Part shown: positions 32,221-40,743 of the stretch, piece by piece
Numbering within the stretch: position 1 is the first letter of the stretch
How the letters are laid out: each line of letters begins with the position of its first letter
Source: Alistipes communis
Lineage (GTDB): Bacteria; Bacteroidota; Bacteroidia; Bacteroidales; Rikenellaceae
DNA: 64,000 nucleotides
Direction of reading: 5' to 3'
Assembly: GCF_006542665.1 (NCBI RefSeq)
Contig: NZ_AP019735.1
Span: 1,364,001 to 1,428,000 of the forward strand
The notes under the pieces: generated by a model
Databases searched by the model: none
Seen by the model: the letters and a program-made list of their open reading frames with translations, nothing else
Told to the model about the DNA's origin: nothing
Translations under genes and position numbers: made by a program

Positions 32221-33072
32221 ATGAAAACATCTATTCTCACTCTTTTGGCCGCGGCCGGATTCACTGCCGCCGCCTTTGCGGCTCCCGTCGCGGATGCGAC
32301 GCCGGAGGGCGAAGCGAAGATCATCTCCTACAACATCCGCCTCGGCGTGGCCGACGACGGTGCCAACAGCTGGGAACACCGCCGCGAAGCGACGCTGCGG
32401 ATGCTCGAACGCGAAGCGCCGACGGTCTTCGGCATCCAGGAAGGCTACCTCTTCCAGGTGAAGTACATCGAGGAGAACCTTCCGCAGTACGGCCGCGTGG
32501 GCGTGGGCCGCGACGACGGCAAGGAGGGCGGCGAGATCATGGCCGTCTTCTACCTGCGCGACCGCTACGATCTGCTCGACCACGGCGACCTGTGGCTGAG
32601 CGAGACTCCCGACCGCGTGTCGCGCGGCTGGGACGGCGCCTGCAACCGTACGATGACGTGGGTGCATCTGCGCGAGAAGGCCACGGGCAAGGAGTTCTAC
32701 TACTTCAACACGCATCTTGACCACAAGGGCGTGGTGGCGCGCCGCGAGGGTGTGAAGCTCGTCGTGCGGGAGGTGCAGCAGATCGCGGGCCGCAAGGCGG
32801 CCGTCGTCGTGGGCGGCGACTTGAACTCGACGATCGACGATCGGATCTTCGACCCGCTCAAAAAGTTCATGACGCCGGCGCGCGAGAAGGCCCCCGTTAC
32901 CGACCGCAAGGGAACGTACAACGGCTGGGGGCAGGCGCCCAACTCGATGGTCATCGACCACCTCTTCGTGCGCAACATGAAGTGCCTGTCGTACCGCACG
33001 CTCGACGGCGACTACGGCGTGCCTTATATCTCGGATCACTATCCCATCGAGATCGTCGTGCGGCTGAAATAG
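32221..33072 (+). CDS. Secreted endonuclease/exonuclease/phosphatase-family protein
   Basis: 283 residues with a signal peptide (MKTSILTLLAAAGFTAAAFA). EEP fold landmarks: 'IISYNIRLG' (metal Asn), 'VFGIQEG' (catalytic Glu), 'NTHLDHKG' (His), 'GGDLNST' (Asp and Asn), 'IDHLFV' (Asp) and the terminal 'SDHYPIEIVV' (catalytic Asp-His). All metal and catalytic residues of the family are present. Export suggests a phosphodiester or phosphate substrate outside the cytoplasm such as a phospholipid head group or nucleic acid, but the substrate is unknown. It is the last gene of the ABC run, 22 bases after the permease. Confidence 0.92.
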   Translation: MKTSILTLLAAAGFTAAAFAAPVADATPEGEAKIISYNIRLGVADDGANSWEHRREATLRMLEREAPTVFGIQEGYLFQVKYIEENLPQYGRVGVGRDDGKEGGEIMAVFYLRDRYDLLDHGDLWLSETPDRVSRGWDGACNRTMTWVHLREKATGKEFYYFNTHLDHKGVVARREGVKLVVREVQQIAGRKAAVVVGGDLNSTIDDRIFDPLKKFMTPAREKAPVTDRKGTYNGWGQAPNSMVIDHLFVRNMKCLSYRTLDGDYGVPYISDHYPIEIVVRLK

Positions 33073-33087
33073 CCGGATACGGGCGAT

Positions 33088-33126
33088 AAAACCGGCGGGG
33101 CGGCTCCACGATGGAAGCCGCCCCGC
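33088..33126 (-). terminator. Terminator between endonuclease-fold gene and fabI
   Basis: gcggggcggct (33095-33105) pairs with agccgccccgc (33116-33126), plus inner cca/tgg. On the minus strand it is followed by CGGTTTTATC, so it fits fabI best while also lying just after the convergent gene. Confidence 0.75.
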
Positions 33127-33146
33127 TTGCGTTCGACGCCGAAGCC

Positions 33147-34025
33147 CTATTCCTCCTTGTTGTCGCCCGTGCCGAAGGGGAACTGATGCTCGTGTACGTC
33201 CTCGAAGCGCAGCCCCTTTTCGTAGGTGCGCATCGCGCGGCGGCTCATACCCATCGACGAGAAGCCGCCGTCGTGGAAGAGGTTCTGCATCGTCACCTTG
33301 CGCGTCAGATCCGAGAAGAGCGTCAGCACGTAATCGGCGCAGTCGTTCGCCGAGGCGTTGCCCAGCGGCGACATGCTCTCCGCGAACTCCATGAGGTCTT
33401 TGAGCCCCAGCACGCCGTTGCCCGCGGTGGTCGGCGTAGGCGACTGCGACACGGTATTGATGCGCACGTGCTTCTCGCGGCCGTAGATATAGCCGAAACT
33501 GCGGGCGATCGATTCGAGCAGCGCCTTGGCGTCGGCCATGTCGTTGTAGCCGTAGAGCGTGCGCTGTGCGGCGATATAGCTCAGCGCCACGATCGAACCC
33601 CATTCGCGCAGGGCGTCTTTCTTGCGCAGCACCTGGATCATCTTGTGGAACGAAATGGCCGATATGTCGAGCGTCTTTTGCAGGTAATCGTAGTCGAGGT
33701 CGTCGTAGGTGCGGCCCTTGCGCACGTTGGGCGACATGCCGATCGAGTGGAGCGCGAAGTCGAACGGCCCGCCGAAGTGCTTCATCGCCTCGTCCACGAG
33801 GTGTTCCAGATCGGCCACCGACGTGGCGTCGGCCGCGATGACCGGAGCGTTGCATTTGGCCGCCAGTTCGTTGAGCGTTCCCATGCGCAGCGACACGGGG
33901 GTATTGGTCAGCACGATCTCGGCGCCCTCTTCGACGGCGCGTTCGGCTACCTTCCATGCGATCGACTGCTCGTTGAGCGCGCCGAAAATGATTCCTTTCT
34001 TCCCTTTTAACAGATTGAATGACAT
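33147..34025 (-). CDS. fabI: Enoyl-[acyl-carrier-protein] reductase (FabI)
   Basis: 292 residues, SDR fold. N-terminal 'GKKGIIFGALNEQSIAW' is the FabI-type cofactor loop; 'SIGM' and the catalytic pair Tyr160-(x6)-Lys167 (YNDMADAK) place it in the FabI group and not FabV or FabK. 'NTVSQSPTPTTAG' is the substrate-loop region. It reduces trans-2-enoyl-ACP with NAD(P)H in the last step of each fatty-acid elongation cycle. The C-terminal ~30 residues (EKGLRFEDVHEHQFPFGTG) are a tail typical of Bacteroidetes proteins. Single gene with a TACCTTTA sequence (34095-34102) as a possible -7 box. Confidence 0.97.
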   Translation of the reverse strand: MSFNLLKGKKGIIFGALNEQSIAWKVAERAVEEGAEIVLTNTPVSLRMGTLNELAAKCNAPVIAADATSVADLEHLVDEAMKHFGGPFDFALHSIGMSPNVRKGRTYDDLDYDYLQKTLDISAISFHKMIQVLRKKDALREWGSIVALSYIAAQRTLYGYNDMADAKALLESIARSFGYIYGREKHVRINTVSQSPTPTTAGNGVLGLKDLMEFAESMSPLGNASANDCADYVLTLFSDLTRKVTMQNLFHDGGFSSMGMSRRAMRTYEKGLRFEDVHEHQFPFGTGDNKEE

Positions 34026-34240
34026 AAAATTCAGTTTTAGTTACCGGACGCCGGACACAAAGCCTTCGGGCGTCGAATCCTGTAAAACAGGGCGTAAAGG
34101 TAAACATTTTTTTTCGAATCGCCCGATTCTTTCGTCTGTTTGTCCGCTGTTCGGCCGCTCGCGGGGCGTCTGTCCGCAGGCGGGCAGCATCGCCGGCCGT
34201 TCGAGGAGGGGCGATCGGCGGCGGAGACGGGGTCTGACGT

Positions 34241-34270
34241 GATCGGGGAGAGCATTTGCTCTCCCCGATC
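34241..34270. terminator. Perfect hairpin at the 3' end of nrdG
   Basis: gatcggggagagca (34241-34254) pairs with tgctctccccgatc (34257-34270). It begins seven bases after the nrdG stop on the minus strand, but the T run (ggttttt) is on the plus-strand side, so it is better built to stop transcripts entering nrdG from the left. Confidence 0.6.
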
Positions 34271-34276
34271 GGTTTT

Positions 34277-34753
34277 TCAGCCTCGTTTGCGCCAGAACCG
34301 CGGCGTGAGATCTTCGCGTCGGCCGTCGGGCCGGATGCGCCATAGCCGCTGGTTGGTCGCCGGATCGTCGAGCGGCCCCCGCGCAGCGATGTAGGGGCCG
34401 AGTTTCACGTAGTCGAAAACTCCCGTCGGATCGAACCCTTCGGGCAACGCCGCACGTCCGGAGTACCACCCCGTGCGCAGGGCGGGCCGCAGCCGGCGGG
34501 CGAAGAGCGCCAGCCGCGCTGCCTCGTGCGGTTCGGCGTCGCCTCCCATCAGGCAGAAGCAGGTGACCGCAGCGCCGTAGCGCGCCAGCAGCCGCTCCAC
34601 GACCTCCTCGGTGAGCGGTTCGCCGATCGGTTCCTGCAACTGCGGGCTGTGGCAGCCCGGGCAGCGGTTGGGGCATCCCGCGAGGTTGACGGCGAGCGTC
34701 GTCTCGTCGGGGATCTCGCGGAACACGATGTCGTAGTCGGTGTAACGAAGCAT
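34277..34753 (-). CDS. nrdG: Anaerobic ribonucleotide reductase activating protein
   Basis: 158 residues. Radical-SAM activase: the CxxxCxxC cluster is CPNRCPGCHSP at about 27-37, with 'LAGCPNRC' in the usual place, then 'CFCLMGGDAEPHE' (GG motif for SAM) and a truncated TIM-barrel half as in other NrdG. It binds a 4Fe-4S cluster and makes the glycyl radical on NrdD. It starts 9 bases after nrdD and is certainly co-transcribed with it. Length is normal. Downstream hairpin begins almost at the stop codon. Confidence 0.96.
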   Translation of the reverse strand: MLRYTDYDIVFREIPDETTLAVNLAGCPNRCPGCHSPQLQEPIGEPLTEEVVERLLARYGAAVTCFCLMGGDAEPHEAARLALFARRLRPALRTGWYSGRAALPEGFDPTGVFDYVKLGPYIAARGPLDDPATNQRLWRIRPDGRREDLTPRFWRKRG

Positions 34754-34762
34754 GGCCGTCGG

Positions 34763-36919
34763 CTATTCGTCGCGTCGCGGTGCCGCCACGCTGCGCTCTT
34801 CGACGCCGCCCTCGATCCGTTCCGGACGGTTGTAATACCGCCGCGCAGCCTCCTGCTGCCGCGCCTGCGAGAAGTTGCTGATGCGCTTCATGTAGCCGAT
34901 CACGCGCGTCAGGTAGTCGAGGTTCGTCGAGTGGCAGCGGGGGCACTCCTTCAAATAGCGTTTGTCGATGTGTCCGCAGTCGTTGCAGACCGTGTTGGGG
35001 ATGTTGAACGTGAAGTAGTTGCATCCCTCCTGCGCCGCCACGCGCAACAGGTGGCGGTACTGCGGTTGCGAAAGGTGCTCTTCGAGATTCATGTGCAGCG
35101 CCGAGCCGCCCGTGAGGTGGGCGATGTACTGCGCGCCGTGCAGGCGGAACTTGTCGGCGATGTTGAGCGTCGTGTCCTCGACGACGTAGAAATAGCTGTT
35201 GTAGCAGTCGCGCGGCACCTTATAGCCGTCCTCGCGATCCCATTTGGCATGCTTCACGCCCACGTTTTCGGCGGGGATCATCTCGCAGTTGAACATCACC
35301 TCCTTCGAGCGGTACTTGTGGTTGTAGCGCTCGATCAACCCCAGAATCTCTTCGGTGAAGCGCACGTAGTCGGGGTTGTCGACGATGGCGATCCCCTTGT
35401 ATTCGGCCGCCTCGACCAGGCCGTTGATGCCGATGGTGAGGTACTGGCGCGACAGGTTGATGTAGCCCGCGTCGAAGAGCGGAAGCATTCCCTTGCGTTG
35501 CAGCTCTTTGAGGTTCTCGTTGTAGGCCAGCTGCACCTTGTGCGTAAGGTCGACCACCTCTTCGAGGAACGACAGGTAGGGAATGCCCTGCCGCTCGGCG
35601 TACTGGATACAGCGGTTGAGGTTGATCGTCAGCACGCTCTTCGAACCGGTCGAGACACCGCCCGCTCCCAGCGTGTAGCTGAATCCGTTGTCCTGGATCT
35701 CGTTGCGCAGGCGGCAGCACGACGACAGCGAGTCGGCGTTGTCGCTCATGTAGGTGAAGAACGAATGTCCTTCGGCGTACATCTGGGCCGTGAAGTCGCC
35801 CCACTCGGCGTCCATCACGTCGCCGTCGCGGGTCAGCAGCGCCATCGTCTCGACGGGGAAGGTGAGCACGGTTTTGAGCCGTTCGGCGTTGAACCACTTC
35901 ATGAAGCGTTTCTGCAACCACGACAGCCCCTCCCAGTCGGGGCGCGACCCGTCGGGGAAACGGAACTCGCCGAAGAGCGATTCGAAGTAGTAGCGGTCGT
36001 AGTAGGCGATATTCCAGAAGACGGCCTGGAAGTTGCGTGCGCCGGTGGGCTGGTTGATCGAGTAGACCACCTGTTCGAAGCAGTCGGTGATGACCTTGTC
36101 GATCGTGCGGCGGTGGCGCGAGAGGTCGACCACCTCGTCGGCGCGCCGGTAGTAGTCCTCGCCGAACTCCTGCGCGATGAAGTAGTTCATGTACATCAGG
36201 AATTCGGGGGTGGCGCAGGCGCCCGAGAGCATCGACGAGACGATGAAGACCATGTTGACGAAGCCGCCGCAGAAGGATTTGAGATTGGTCGGCCGCGTCG
36301 AGTTGCCGCCGATCGAGGTCGTGCCGCTCAGCAGCCACGGATACATCGTGATCGAGGCGCAGTAGTTGGCCAGCGACGTCTCGTCGTTCTTGTAGATGAA
36401 ATGGCGGTCGAGCAGTTCGAGGTAACGGTCGGAGACTTCTTTGCCGTACATCTCCTTCAACCGGTCGGTCAGCAGGCGGCGGTTGAGACGGATGAAGTTC
36501 TGCTTGGGCAGCTCGCCGATGAGCGTGGCGATATTCTTGTTCTCGACGTTGGCGTTGGCGTCGTATTTCGAGCCGGTGGCGGGGTTCTTGGCCTCGCAGT
36601 AGTTCATCAGGAATTGCAGCTTGTCGCGCACTTCGCGGTCTTCGGTATGTTCCTGCCGGTAGATGATGTAGGCTTTGGCCACCTTGTAGTAGCGTTCGGC
36701 CATCAGCGCCGTCTCGACCTGGTTCTGAATCTGTTCGACGGTCGTGCCGTCCGCGACGCGGATGCGTCCCAGAATCTGGGTGAGCATCTCGTCGGTGGCG
36801 AAACTCCCGACCGAGAGGAAGGCTTTGGCGATGGCCGCACGGATCTTGTCGATCGAGAAACGCTCGCGTTTGCCGTCGCGCTTGGTGATGAAAATTTCGG
36901 AACTGCTCATAGTTGACAT
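34763..36919 (-). CDS. nrdD: Anaerobic ribonucleoside-triphosphate reductase (class III)
   Basis: 718 residues. An N-terminal ATP-cone (ITKRDGKRERFSIDKIRAAI, residues ~9-95) gives allosteric control. The core has 'NYCEAKNPATGSKYDANANVENKN' and 'GGFVNMVF'. Zinc-binding CNDCGHIDKRYLKECPRCHS (four Cys) and the glycyl-radical motif RVIGYMKRISNFSQARQ lie at the C-terminus; Gly in VIGYM is the radical site. It reduces NTPs to dNTPs under anoxia, activated by NrdG. A 290-base leader with a cobalamin aptamer precedes it (37222-37402), so expression should fall when B12 is plentiful. Alternative start three codons downstream (MSSSEIF). Confidence 0.97.
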   Translation of the reverse strand: MSTMSSSEIFITKRDGKRERFSIDKIRAAIAKAFLSVGSFATDEMLTQILGRIRVADGTTVEQIQNQVETALMAERYYKVAKAYIIYRQEHTEDREVRDKLQFLMNYCEAKNPATGSKYDANANVENKNIATLIGELPKQNFIRLNRRLLTDRLKEMYGKEVSDRYLELLDRHFIYKNDETSLANYCASITMYPWLLSGTTSIGGNSTRPTNLKSFCGGFVNMVFIVSSMLSGACATPEFLMYMNYFIAQEFGEDYYRRADEVVDLSRHRRTIDKVITDCFEQVVYSINQPTGARNFQAVFWNIAYYDRYYFESLFGEFRFPDGSRPDWEGLSWLQKRFMKWFNAERLKTVLTFPVETMALLTRDGDVMDAEWGDFTAQMYAEGHSFFTYMSDNADSLSSCCRLRNEIQDNGFSYTLGAGGVSTGSKSVLTINLNRCIQYAERQGIPYLSFLEEVVDLTHKVQLAYNENLKELQRKGMLPLFDAGYINLSRQYLTIGINGLVEAAEYKGIAIVDNPDYVRFTEEILGLIERYNHKYRSKEVMFNCEMIPAENVGVKHAKWDREDGYKVPRDCYNSYFYVVEDTTLNIADKFRLHGAQYIAHLTGGSALHMNLEEHLSQPQYRHLLRVAAQEGCNYFTFNIPNTVCNDCGHIDKRYLKECPRCHSTNLDYLTRVIGYMKRISNFSQARQQEAARRYYNRPERIEGGVEERSVAAPRRDE

Positions 36920-36921
36920 GC

Positions 36922-36980
36922 GTCCGACGGAAGGGGGTGACTTATCTTAGGTCGGGCGTCGGCATGAAATCCCGTCGGAC
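36922..36980 (-). promoter_or_regulatory. Candidate expression platform of the nrdD riboswitch
   Basis: gtccgacgg (36922-36930) and ccgtcggac (36972-36980) form a perfect 9-bp stem whose 3' arm on the transcript ends two bases before the nrdD ATG. The segment GCCGACGCCC in the loop can pair with part of the same arm, giving a mutually exclusive alternative. Read as a possible start-site sequestering switch; not proven. Confidence 0.45.
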
Positions 36981-37221
36981 TTGCGTTACGGAGAGTCTCC
37001 TCTCCGCCCTTCATGGCGACAATCCCTGTCGAATCGTCCTCTGCGGCGCTTCCGGCGCTTCGCACGGATGCTCCGTGACCGGTCACGGTCGGAAAGGGCG
37101 ATTTCGGCTGCGGTGTTGCGGGAATGAATGCGATACGACAGCGACCGCGCCGGTACGGGCAGATAATCCCCGCAGGGCAGATCGCATCGTCTGGCTCTTC
37201 GACCCGAAAGCTCCGAACGAA

Positions 37222-37402
37222 GGGAGGACGGCAGGTCTTCTGACTCGTTCCGGCCGGCACGCCTTCCCGTCGCCCGCTGGCGGCAGTGGCGGAGATTGTG
37301 CGGCCTTTGTCGTGGAAGTTACAGCTACGGGGATAGTCCCTGAATTGCACAGGCGTTCCCTTTTCATCCCTCCGCCGCATGACACGGCGGCAAGGAACCG
37401 TC
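37222..37402 (-). ncRNA. Cobalamin (B12) riboswitch aptamer upstream of nrdDG
   Basis: On the minus strand the segment contains the whole set of conserved parts: P1 arms GACGG and CCGTC (37398-37402 with 37227-37231), AAAAGGGAA, GTGCAATTCAGGGAC, the core B12-box region CCGTAGCTGTAACT, GCCACTGCC, GGGAAGGC and the 3' GAGTCAGAAGACCTGCC. This is the standard adenosylcobalamin-class pattern in the right order and spacing. It begins ~20 bases after a -7 box and lies 303 bases from the nrdD start with no gene between, so it belongs to nrdDG. Confidence 0.95.
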
Positions 37403-37731
37403 ATCCTTGTGTATGCAAATATAGTGCTTTTGCAAGTGCCGCAGCCGTTCGCAGGGAAAACCTATCAACATTTTATGAACAGCCGCCGTCAACGGACTGA
37501 TGCTCCGGCGGAAAGGGGTATCCCGCAGTAAAAGGGAATTCGGGCACGGAACGGAGGGGGATGATTCCGGAAAAGATCGAAAAAACGAAAGGTTACGATC
37601 CGTAACCCGATCGCTCCGTCCGCGACCGATCCGCCCCGACAATCCCGATTCTTCCTTCCGATTCGTGCGAAAACCGCTGCTTTCGGCTCGGAAGTGTAAT
37701 TCAACTGCTGGAAATGCAATGGGTTACGATG
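37403..37731. other. Non-coding region between divergent nrdDG and lipoprotein promoters
   Basis: About 330 bases. Apart from the -7 box at 37416-37423 I see no gene, repeat or strong hairpin; short open frames on both strands are GC-biased noise. Confidence 0.5.
37416..37423 (-). promoter_or_regulatory. -7 box of nrdDG (TATATTTG)
   Basis: CAAATATA on the plus strand, a perfect TAnnTTTG on the minus strand, 14 bases before the aptamer's first stem. No exact -33 TTTG. Confidence 0.6.
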
Positions 37732-37762
37732 TTTGGATATAAATTATTTTACGCTATATTTG
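37732..37762 (+). promoter_or_regulatory. Bacteroidetes promoter (TTTG - 19 - TATATTTG)
   Basis: TTTG at 37732-37735 and TATATTTG at 37755-37762 with 19 bases between: consensus at both boxes. The leader to the lipoprotein ATG is ~140 bases. Confidence 0.75.
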
Positions 37763-37908
37763 CCTGTGTGCCCGATCCCGAATCCGGCCGCAAGCCGTTC
37801 CGGAGCGAAACCGCAGGCCGGACGGCGGATCGATCGTTTTTAACCGTGACAGGGCGACGGGCGTTTCGGAAAGCCCCGTTTTACCGCCACACAAAATCCA
37901 TTTTGCCT

Positions 37909-39960
37909 ATGAAACGTTTTTTGACTTTTCTGTTCGCCGCTTCGGCGCTTCTTGCCGGCGGTTGCAGCGACAGCGACACCGACGATCCCGCACCGCCCGA
38001 GGCGCCGGCGCCCGTTATCAAACTTCCGGAGGCGGTCGCAGCGTCGCCCCTTTCGGTTTCGCCCGAAGGCGGAACGTCGTGGTTCGAATACGAGGTCGAA
38101 AATCCGGTCGAGGGCGAGGCTATCGCCGCTTCGACGACCGATGCGTGGGTGCATTCGTTCGATTACTCCGTTTCCGGCCGGATCGGCTTTGCGTTCGATC
38201 CGAGCGAGGGCGAGGTACGCATCGCCAACGTCGCGTTGACCTATAAGGGTGCTGAGAAGAAAGTGGTGACCCTCTTGCAGCCGGCGCCCGAAACGCCGGA
38301 ACTCACCTTCGACATTCGGGTGTCGGGTATCGACGGAAGCAGCGCCGTAGTGGCGTGGACGCCGTCGGACGATACCGCGAGCTATGTTCCGATGGTGGTC
38401 GAGAAGTCGCTTTTCGACAGCTATGCGACCGAGGCCGATTATATCCGCAGCGACATCGAGTACATACAGGGGCAGGCCGACCTGGCTGGAAAGACGTTCG
38501 CCGAGATGCTGGACATGTTCCTTACGACAGGCCCCACCGGCGAACAGACGATCTCCGGACTCGCTTCCGACACCGACTATTACGCCTATGCCTACGGTAT
38601 GACAGCCGAAGGGGTCGCCACGTCGGCGATCTCGAAGACCGAGTTCCGCACCGGGCCCTTCTCCTGCGAGTTCGCCATTGCGCACGAAGAGACCGAATCG
38701 ACCTGCGACGTGGAGGTGACGCCCTCCAATACGGGTTGCTTCTACTATTTCGATCTGGCGGCGAAGGCCGATTTCGACACATGGGGTACCGACGCCGAAA
38801 TCGTCGCTTCGGTGGTCGCCGACCTGAAAGAGACGGCGGCCTATTACCAGGCCAACGGTTACGATCTCGACTGGACCGACTTTCTCTCGATCGGCCCCGA
38901 CGGCTACGAATTCACGAAACTTTCGCCCGATACGGAGTACGTGGTCTACGCGTTCGCCCTGACCGAAGAGGGCAGGCCGCTGACGGGCGTGACGCGCGAG
39001 ACGGTGCGTACCGAAGCGTTCGTGCCGACGGACGACTGCACGTTCGGCATCTCCTTCCGGAATGTCTCCGTGACGGCATTCGACATCTCCGTCCGGCCGT
39101 CCAATGCGGCTACGCGCTACTATATCGGCGTGTGCAGCAAGGAGCTGTTCGACAAAAATACGCCTTCGTCCATTGCGGACGCCTTCATCGAGATGGAGAA
39201 TGGCTACGAGATCGACTGGGCCGGCAACGAATATATCTGGACGGGCGACGTGACGGTCGACACCGATACCGATCTGGCGATGGGCGACCTCGACGCGGGA
39301 ACCGATTACGTGGCCGTCGTCTTCGGCGTCAGCACCGAGGGCGTACGCACGACGGAGGTCGCCAGCGCGGTGCAGCGAACCTCCGAACTTGTTCCTTCGA
39401 CGATGACGATCGGCCTGAACGTCCGCGACGTTACGGCTTCGGGCGCCAAATTCGACGTAACGCCGTCGAATACCGACGAGGTCTATTTCGCCGACGTCTT
39501 CGTCTACGATGAGTATACGGCCTACGACGAGGGCAAGGAGGCTTATGCCGAGGTCTATATGGATATTCTCAAAGCGTACGGATTATTCGATTATTCGCTC
39601 TATTCGGGCAATCGTACCGTAGATTTCACGGATATGCTCGAACCGTCGACGACCTATGTCGCCGTGGCGTTCGGTTACAACGGGGGACGGACGACGAAGA
39701 TTTTCGAGTCGGAACCTTTCACCACCTCCGCAGCGGCTTCGGGTACGGTAGCGAAAACCGTGCGCAGCCGCCGTCACGGTTCGCTCGGCGCCTTCCGTCC
39801 GGAACGCCGGAGCATAGAGAAACGGTTGTTGGTCGACGCCGGTTCTCCGCGTGGCACCCTCGCGCGGTTCTCCTCGGTGGCCGACCTGCGCGAATTGCCG
39901 TTGCAGGGGTTGCGCGGCGAGCCGTCCGACGCCGCGGGGTTGCGTCTGCGCCGTTTTTAA
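37909..39960 (+). CDS. Multi-module surface lipoprotein (paralogue)
   Basis: 683 residues from ATG 37909 (MKRFLTFLFAASALLAGGCSDSDTDD), the lipobox AGGC plus an acidic tail. The first domain (~25-125) is BACON-like ('PLSVSPEGGTSWFEYEV' to 'VVTLLQPAP'). Then four to five beta-sandwich modules with the shared pattern 'F.I.V......A...V.PSN....YY' and 'P.T.Y...A.G.T.EG..T......FRT'. 'DDCTFGISFRNVSVTAFDISVRPSN' aligns with the modules in the genes at 24107 and 27685. The last ~70 residues are Arg-rich and unlike the rest (RRHGSLGAFRPERRS), of unknown role. Consensus promoter upstream, strong hairpin downstream. Function unknown. Confidence 0.82.
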   Translation: MKRFLTFLFAASALLAGGCSDSDTDDPAPPEAPAPVIKLPEAVAASPLSVSPEGGTSWFEYEVENPVEGEAIAASTTDAWVHSFDYSVSGRIGFAFDPSEGEVRIANVALTYKGAEKKVVTLLQPAPETPELTFDIRVSGIDGSSAVVAWTPSDDTASYVPMVVEKSLFDSYATEADYIRSDIEYIQGQADLAGKTFAEMLDMFLTTGPTGEQTISGLASDTDYYAYAYGMTAEGVATSAISKTEFRTGPFSCEFAIAHEETESTCDVEVTPSNTGCFYYFDLAAKADFDTWGTDAEIVASVVADLKETAAYYQANGYDLDWTDFLSIGPDGYEFTKLSPDTEYVVYAFALTEEGRPLTGVTRETVRTEAFVPTDDCTFGISFRNVSVTAFDISVRPSNAATRYYIGVCSKELFDKNTPSSIADAFIEMENGYEIDWAGNEYIWTGDVTVDTDTDLAMGDLDAGTDYVAVVFGVSTEGVRTTEVASAVQRTSELVPSTMTIGLNVRDVTASGAKFDVTPSNTDEVYFADVFVYDEYTAYDEGKEAYAEVYMDILKAYGLFDYSLYSGNRTVDFTDMLEPSTTYVAVAFGYNGGRTTKIFESEPFTTSAAASGTVAKTVRSRRHGSLGAFRPERRSIEKRLLVDAGSPRGTLARFSSVADLRELPLQGLRGEPSDAAGLRLRRF

Positions 39961-39973
39961 GAGTCCGTAATCC

Positions 39974-40012
39974 GAAGAAGGGGTTGTCGCTGGCTGCGAC
40001 AACCCCTTCTTC
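39974..40012. terminator. Perfect hairpin between convergent genes
   Basis: gaagaaggggttgtcgc (39974-39990) pairs with gcgacaaccccttcttc (39996-40012), 17 bp, loop tggct. It starts 14 bases past the lipoprotein stop and 40 bases from the DUF4924 stop. T-rich tails are weak on both sides. Confidence 0.75.
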
Positions 40013-40051
40013 CATGCGACAGGGCAGTTTCCGCTTCGCCGCAGACTGCGG

Positions 40052-40609
40052 CTATTTTTCCCGTTCGAAGAGATCGATCTCGCCCCGCTCCACCTTGCCG
40101 TACATCGAAGCGAGTTCGGCGATCGCGGGCGAAATATACTCCACCGTGTCGGCGACGGCCTGCTGGCCTCCTTCGCCGCGGATACGGTAGAGCATCGCCG
40201 CGTAGAGCGCCCGGAAGCAGAGTTCGGTGTCGCTCGTCTCGTTGCGTCCCAGCACCGCGCGCAGGCGGGGCAGTTCGGGTTCGAGGCGGGCGTAGAGTTC
40301 GCGGTAGCGGGCCCCGGCGGGCAGCTTCATCAGTTGCAGGTGGAGGTTGTGCAGGTCGGCGATCAGGTGCAGCGTGTGGTCGAGGTGCCCCTGCCGCTCC
40401 TTGCCCTCCTGCCGCAGCAGGTCGGCGATGTCCATATACCATTCCAGATAGAGCCGCTGCTCCGGCTGGGAGAGGTCGCGGGGGGCGATGAGCTGGGAGT
40501 GAACGGCTTCGGGGCTGAATTGCAGCGCCCGCAGCAGGTCTTCCAGCTGCCAGAGGTAGAGGATGTATTCGGCGATGTTTTCGCGCCGTTTGGTCTTGGC
40601 TATATCCAT
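40052..40609 (-). CDS. DUF4924 family protein
   Basis: 185 residues from ATG 40609 (MDIAKTKRRENIAEYILYLWQLEDLLRAL); the frame extends upstream into the terminator and repeat array, which is clearly non-coding. The protein is all-helical and soluble with no signal peptide. The N-terminal 'ENIAEYILYLWQLEDLLRA', 'WYMDIADLLRQEGKERQGHLDH' and 'ETELCFRALYAAMLYR'-like pattern (here SDTELCFRALYAAMLYR) are the DUF4924 landmarks known from Bacteroidetes. No function is established for the family. It stands alone between two terminators. Confidence 0.8.
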   Translation of the reverse strand: MDIAKTKRRENIAEYILYLWQLEDLLRALQFSPEAVHSQLIAPRDLSQPEQRLYLEWYMDIADLLRQEGKERQGHLDHTLHLIADLHNLHLQLMKLPAGARYRELYARLEPELPRLRAVLGRNETSDTELCFRALYAAMLYRIRGEGGQQAVADTVEYISPAIAELASMYGKVERGEIDLFEREK

Positions 40610-40693
40610 GATGTCGTCTTTGTTTCGTTGCTCAGCGTGCGATGCGTTCCGTTTCGCCTGCCGCAGCATGTGCGGCGGGCTTCGCACTGTATG

Positions 40694-40728
40694 AAAAAAC
40701 CGGACCGTTTGCGGTGAACGGTCCGGTT
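40694..40728 (-). terminator. Terminator of the PiT transporter transcript
   Basis: aaccggaccgtt (40698-40709) pairs with aacggtccggtt (40717-40728); on the minus strand it ends in six T. It lies beyond the repeat array, so the array would be in the 3' untranslated part of the transporter message. Confidence 0.85.
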
Positions 40729-40743
40729 TCGGGACGCGCCCGA

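Noticed and set aside
36907..37404. 165-codon minus-strand open frame in the nrdD leader
   Set aside because: It spans the riboswitch aptamer and has no protein features; the RNA explanation is much stronger.
37714..37908. N-terminal extension of the lipoprotein at 37909
   Set aside because: It would include the promoter and put 65 residues before the signal peptide.
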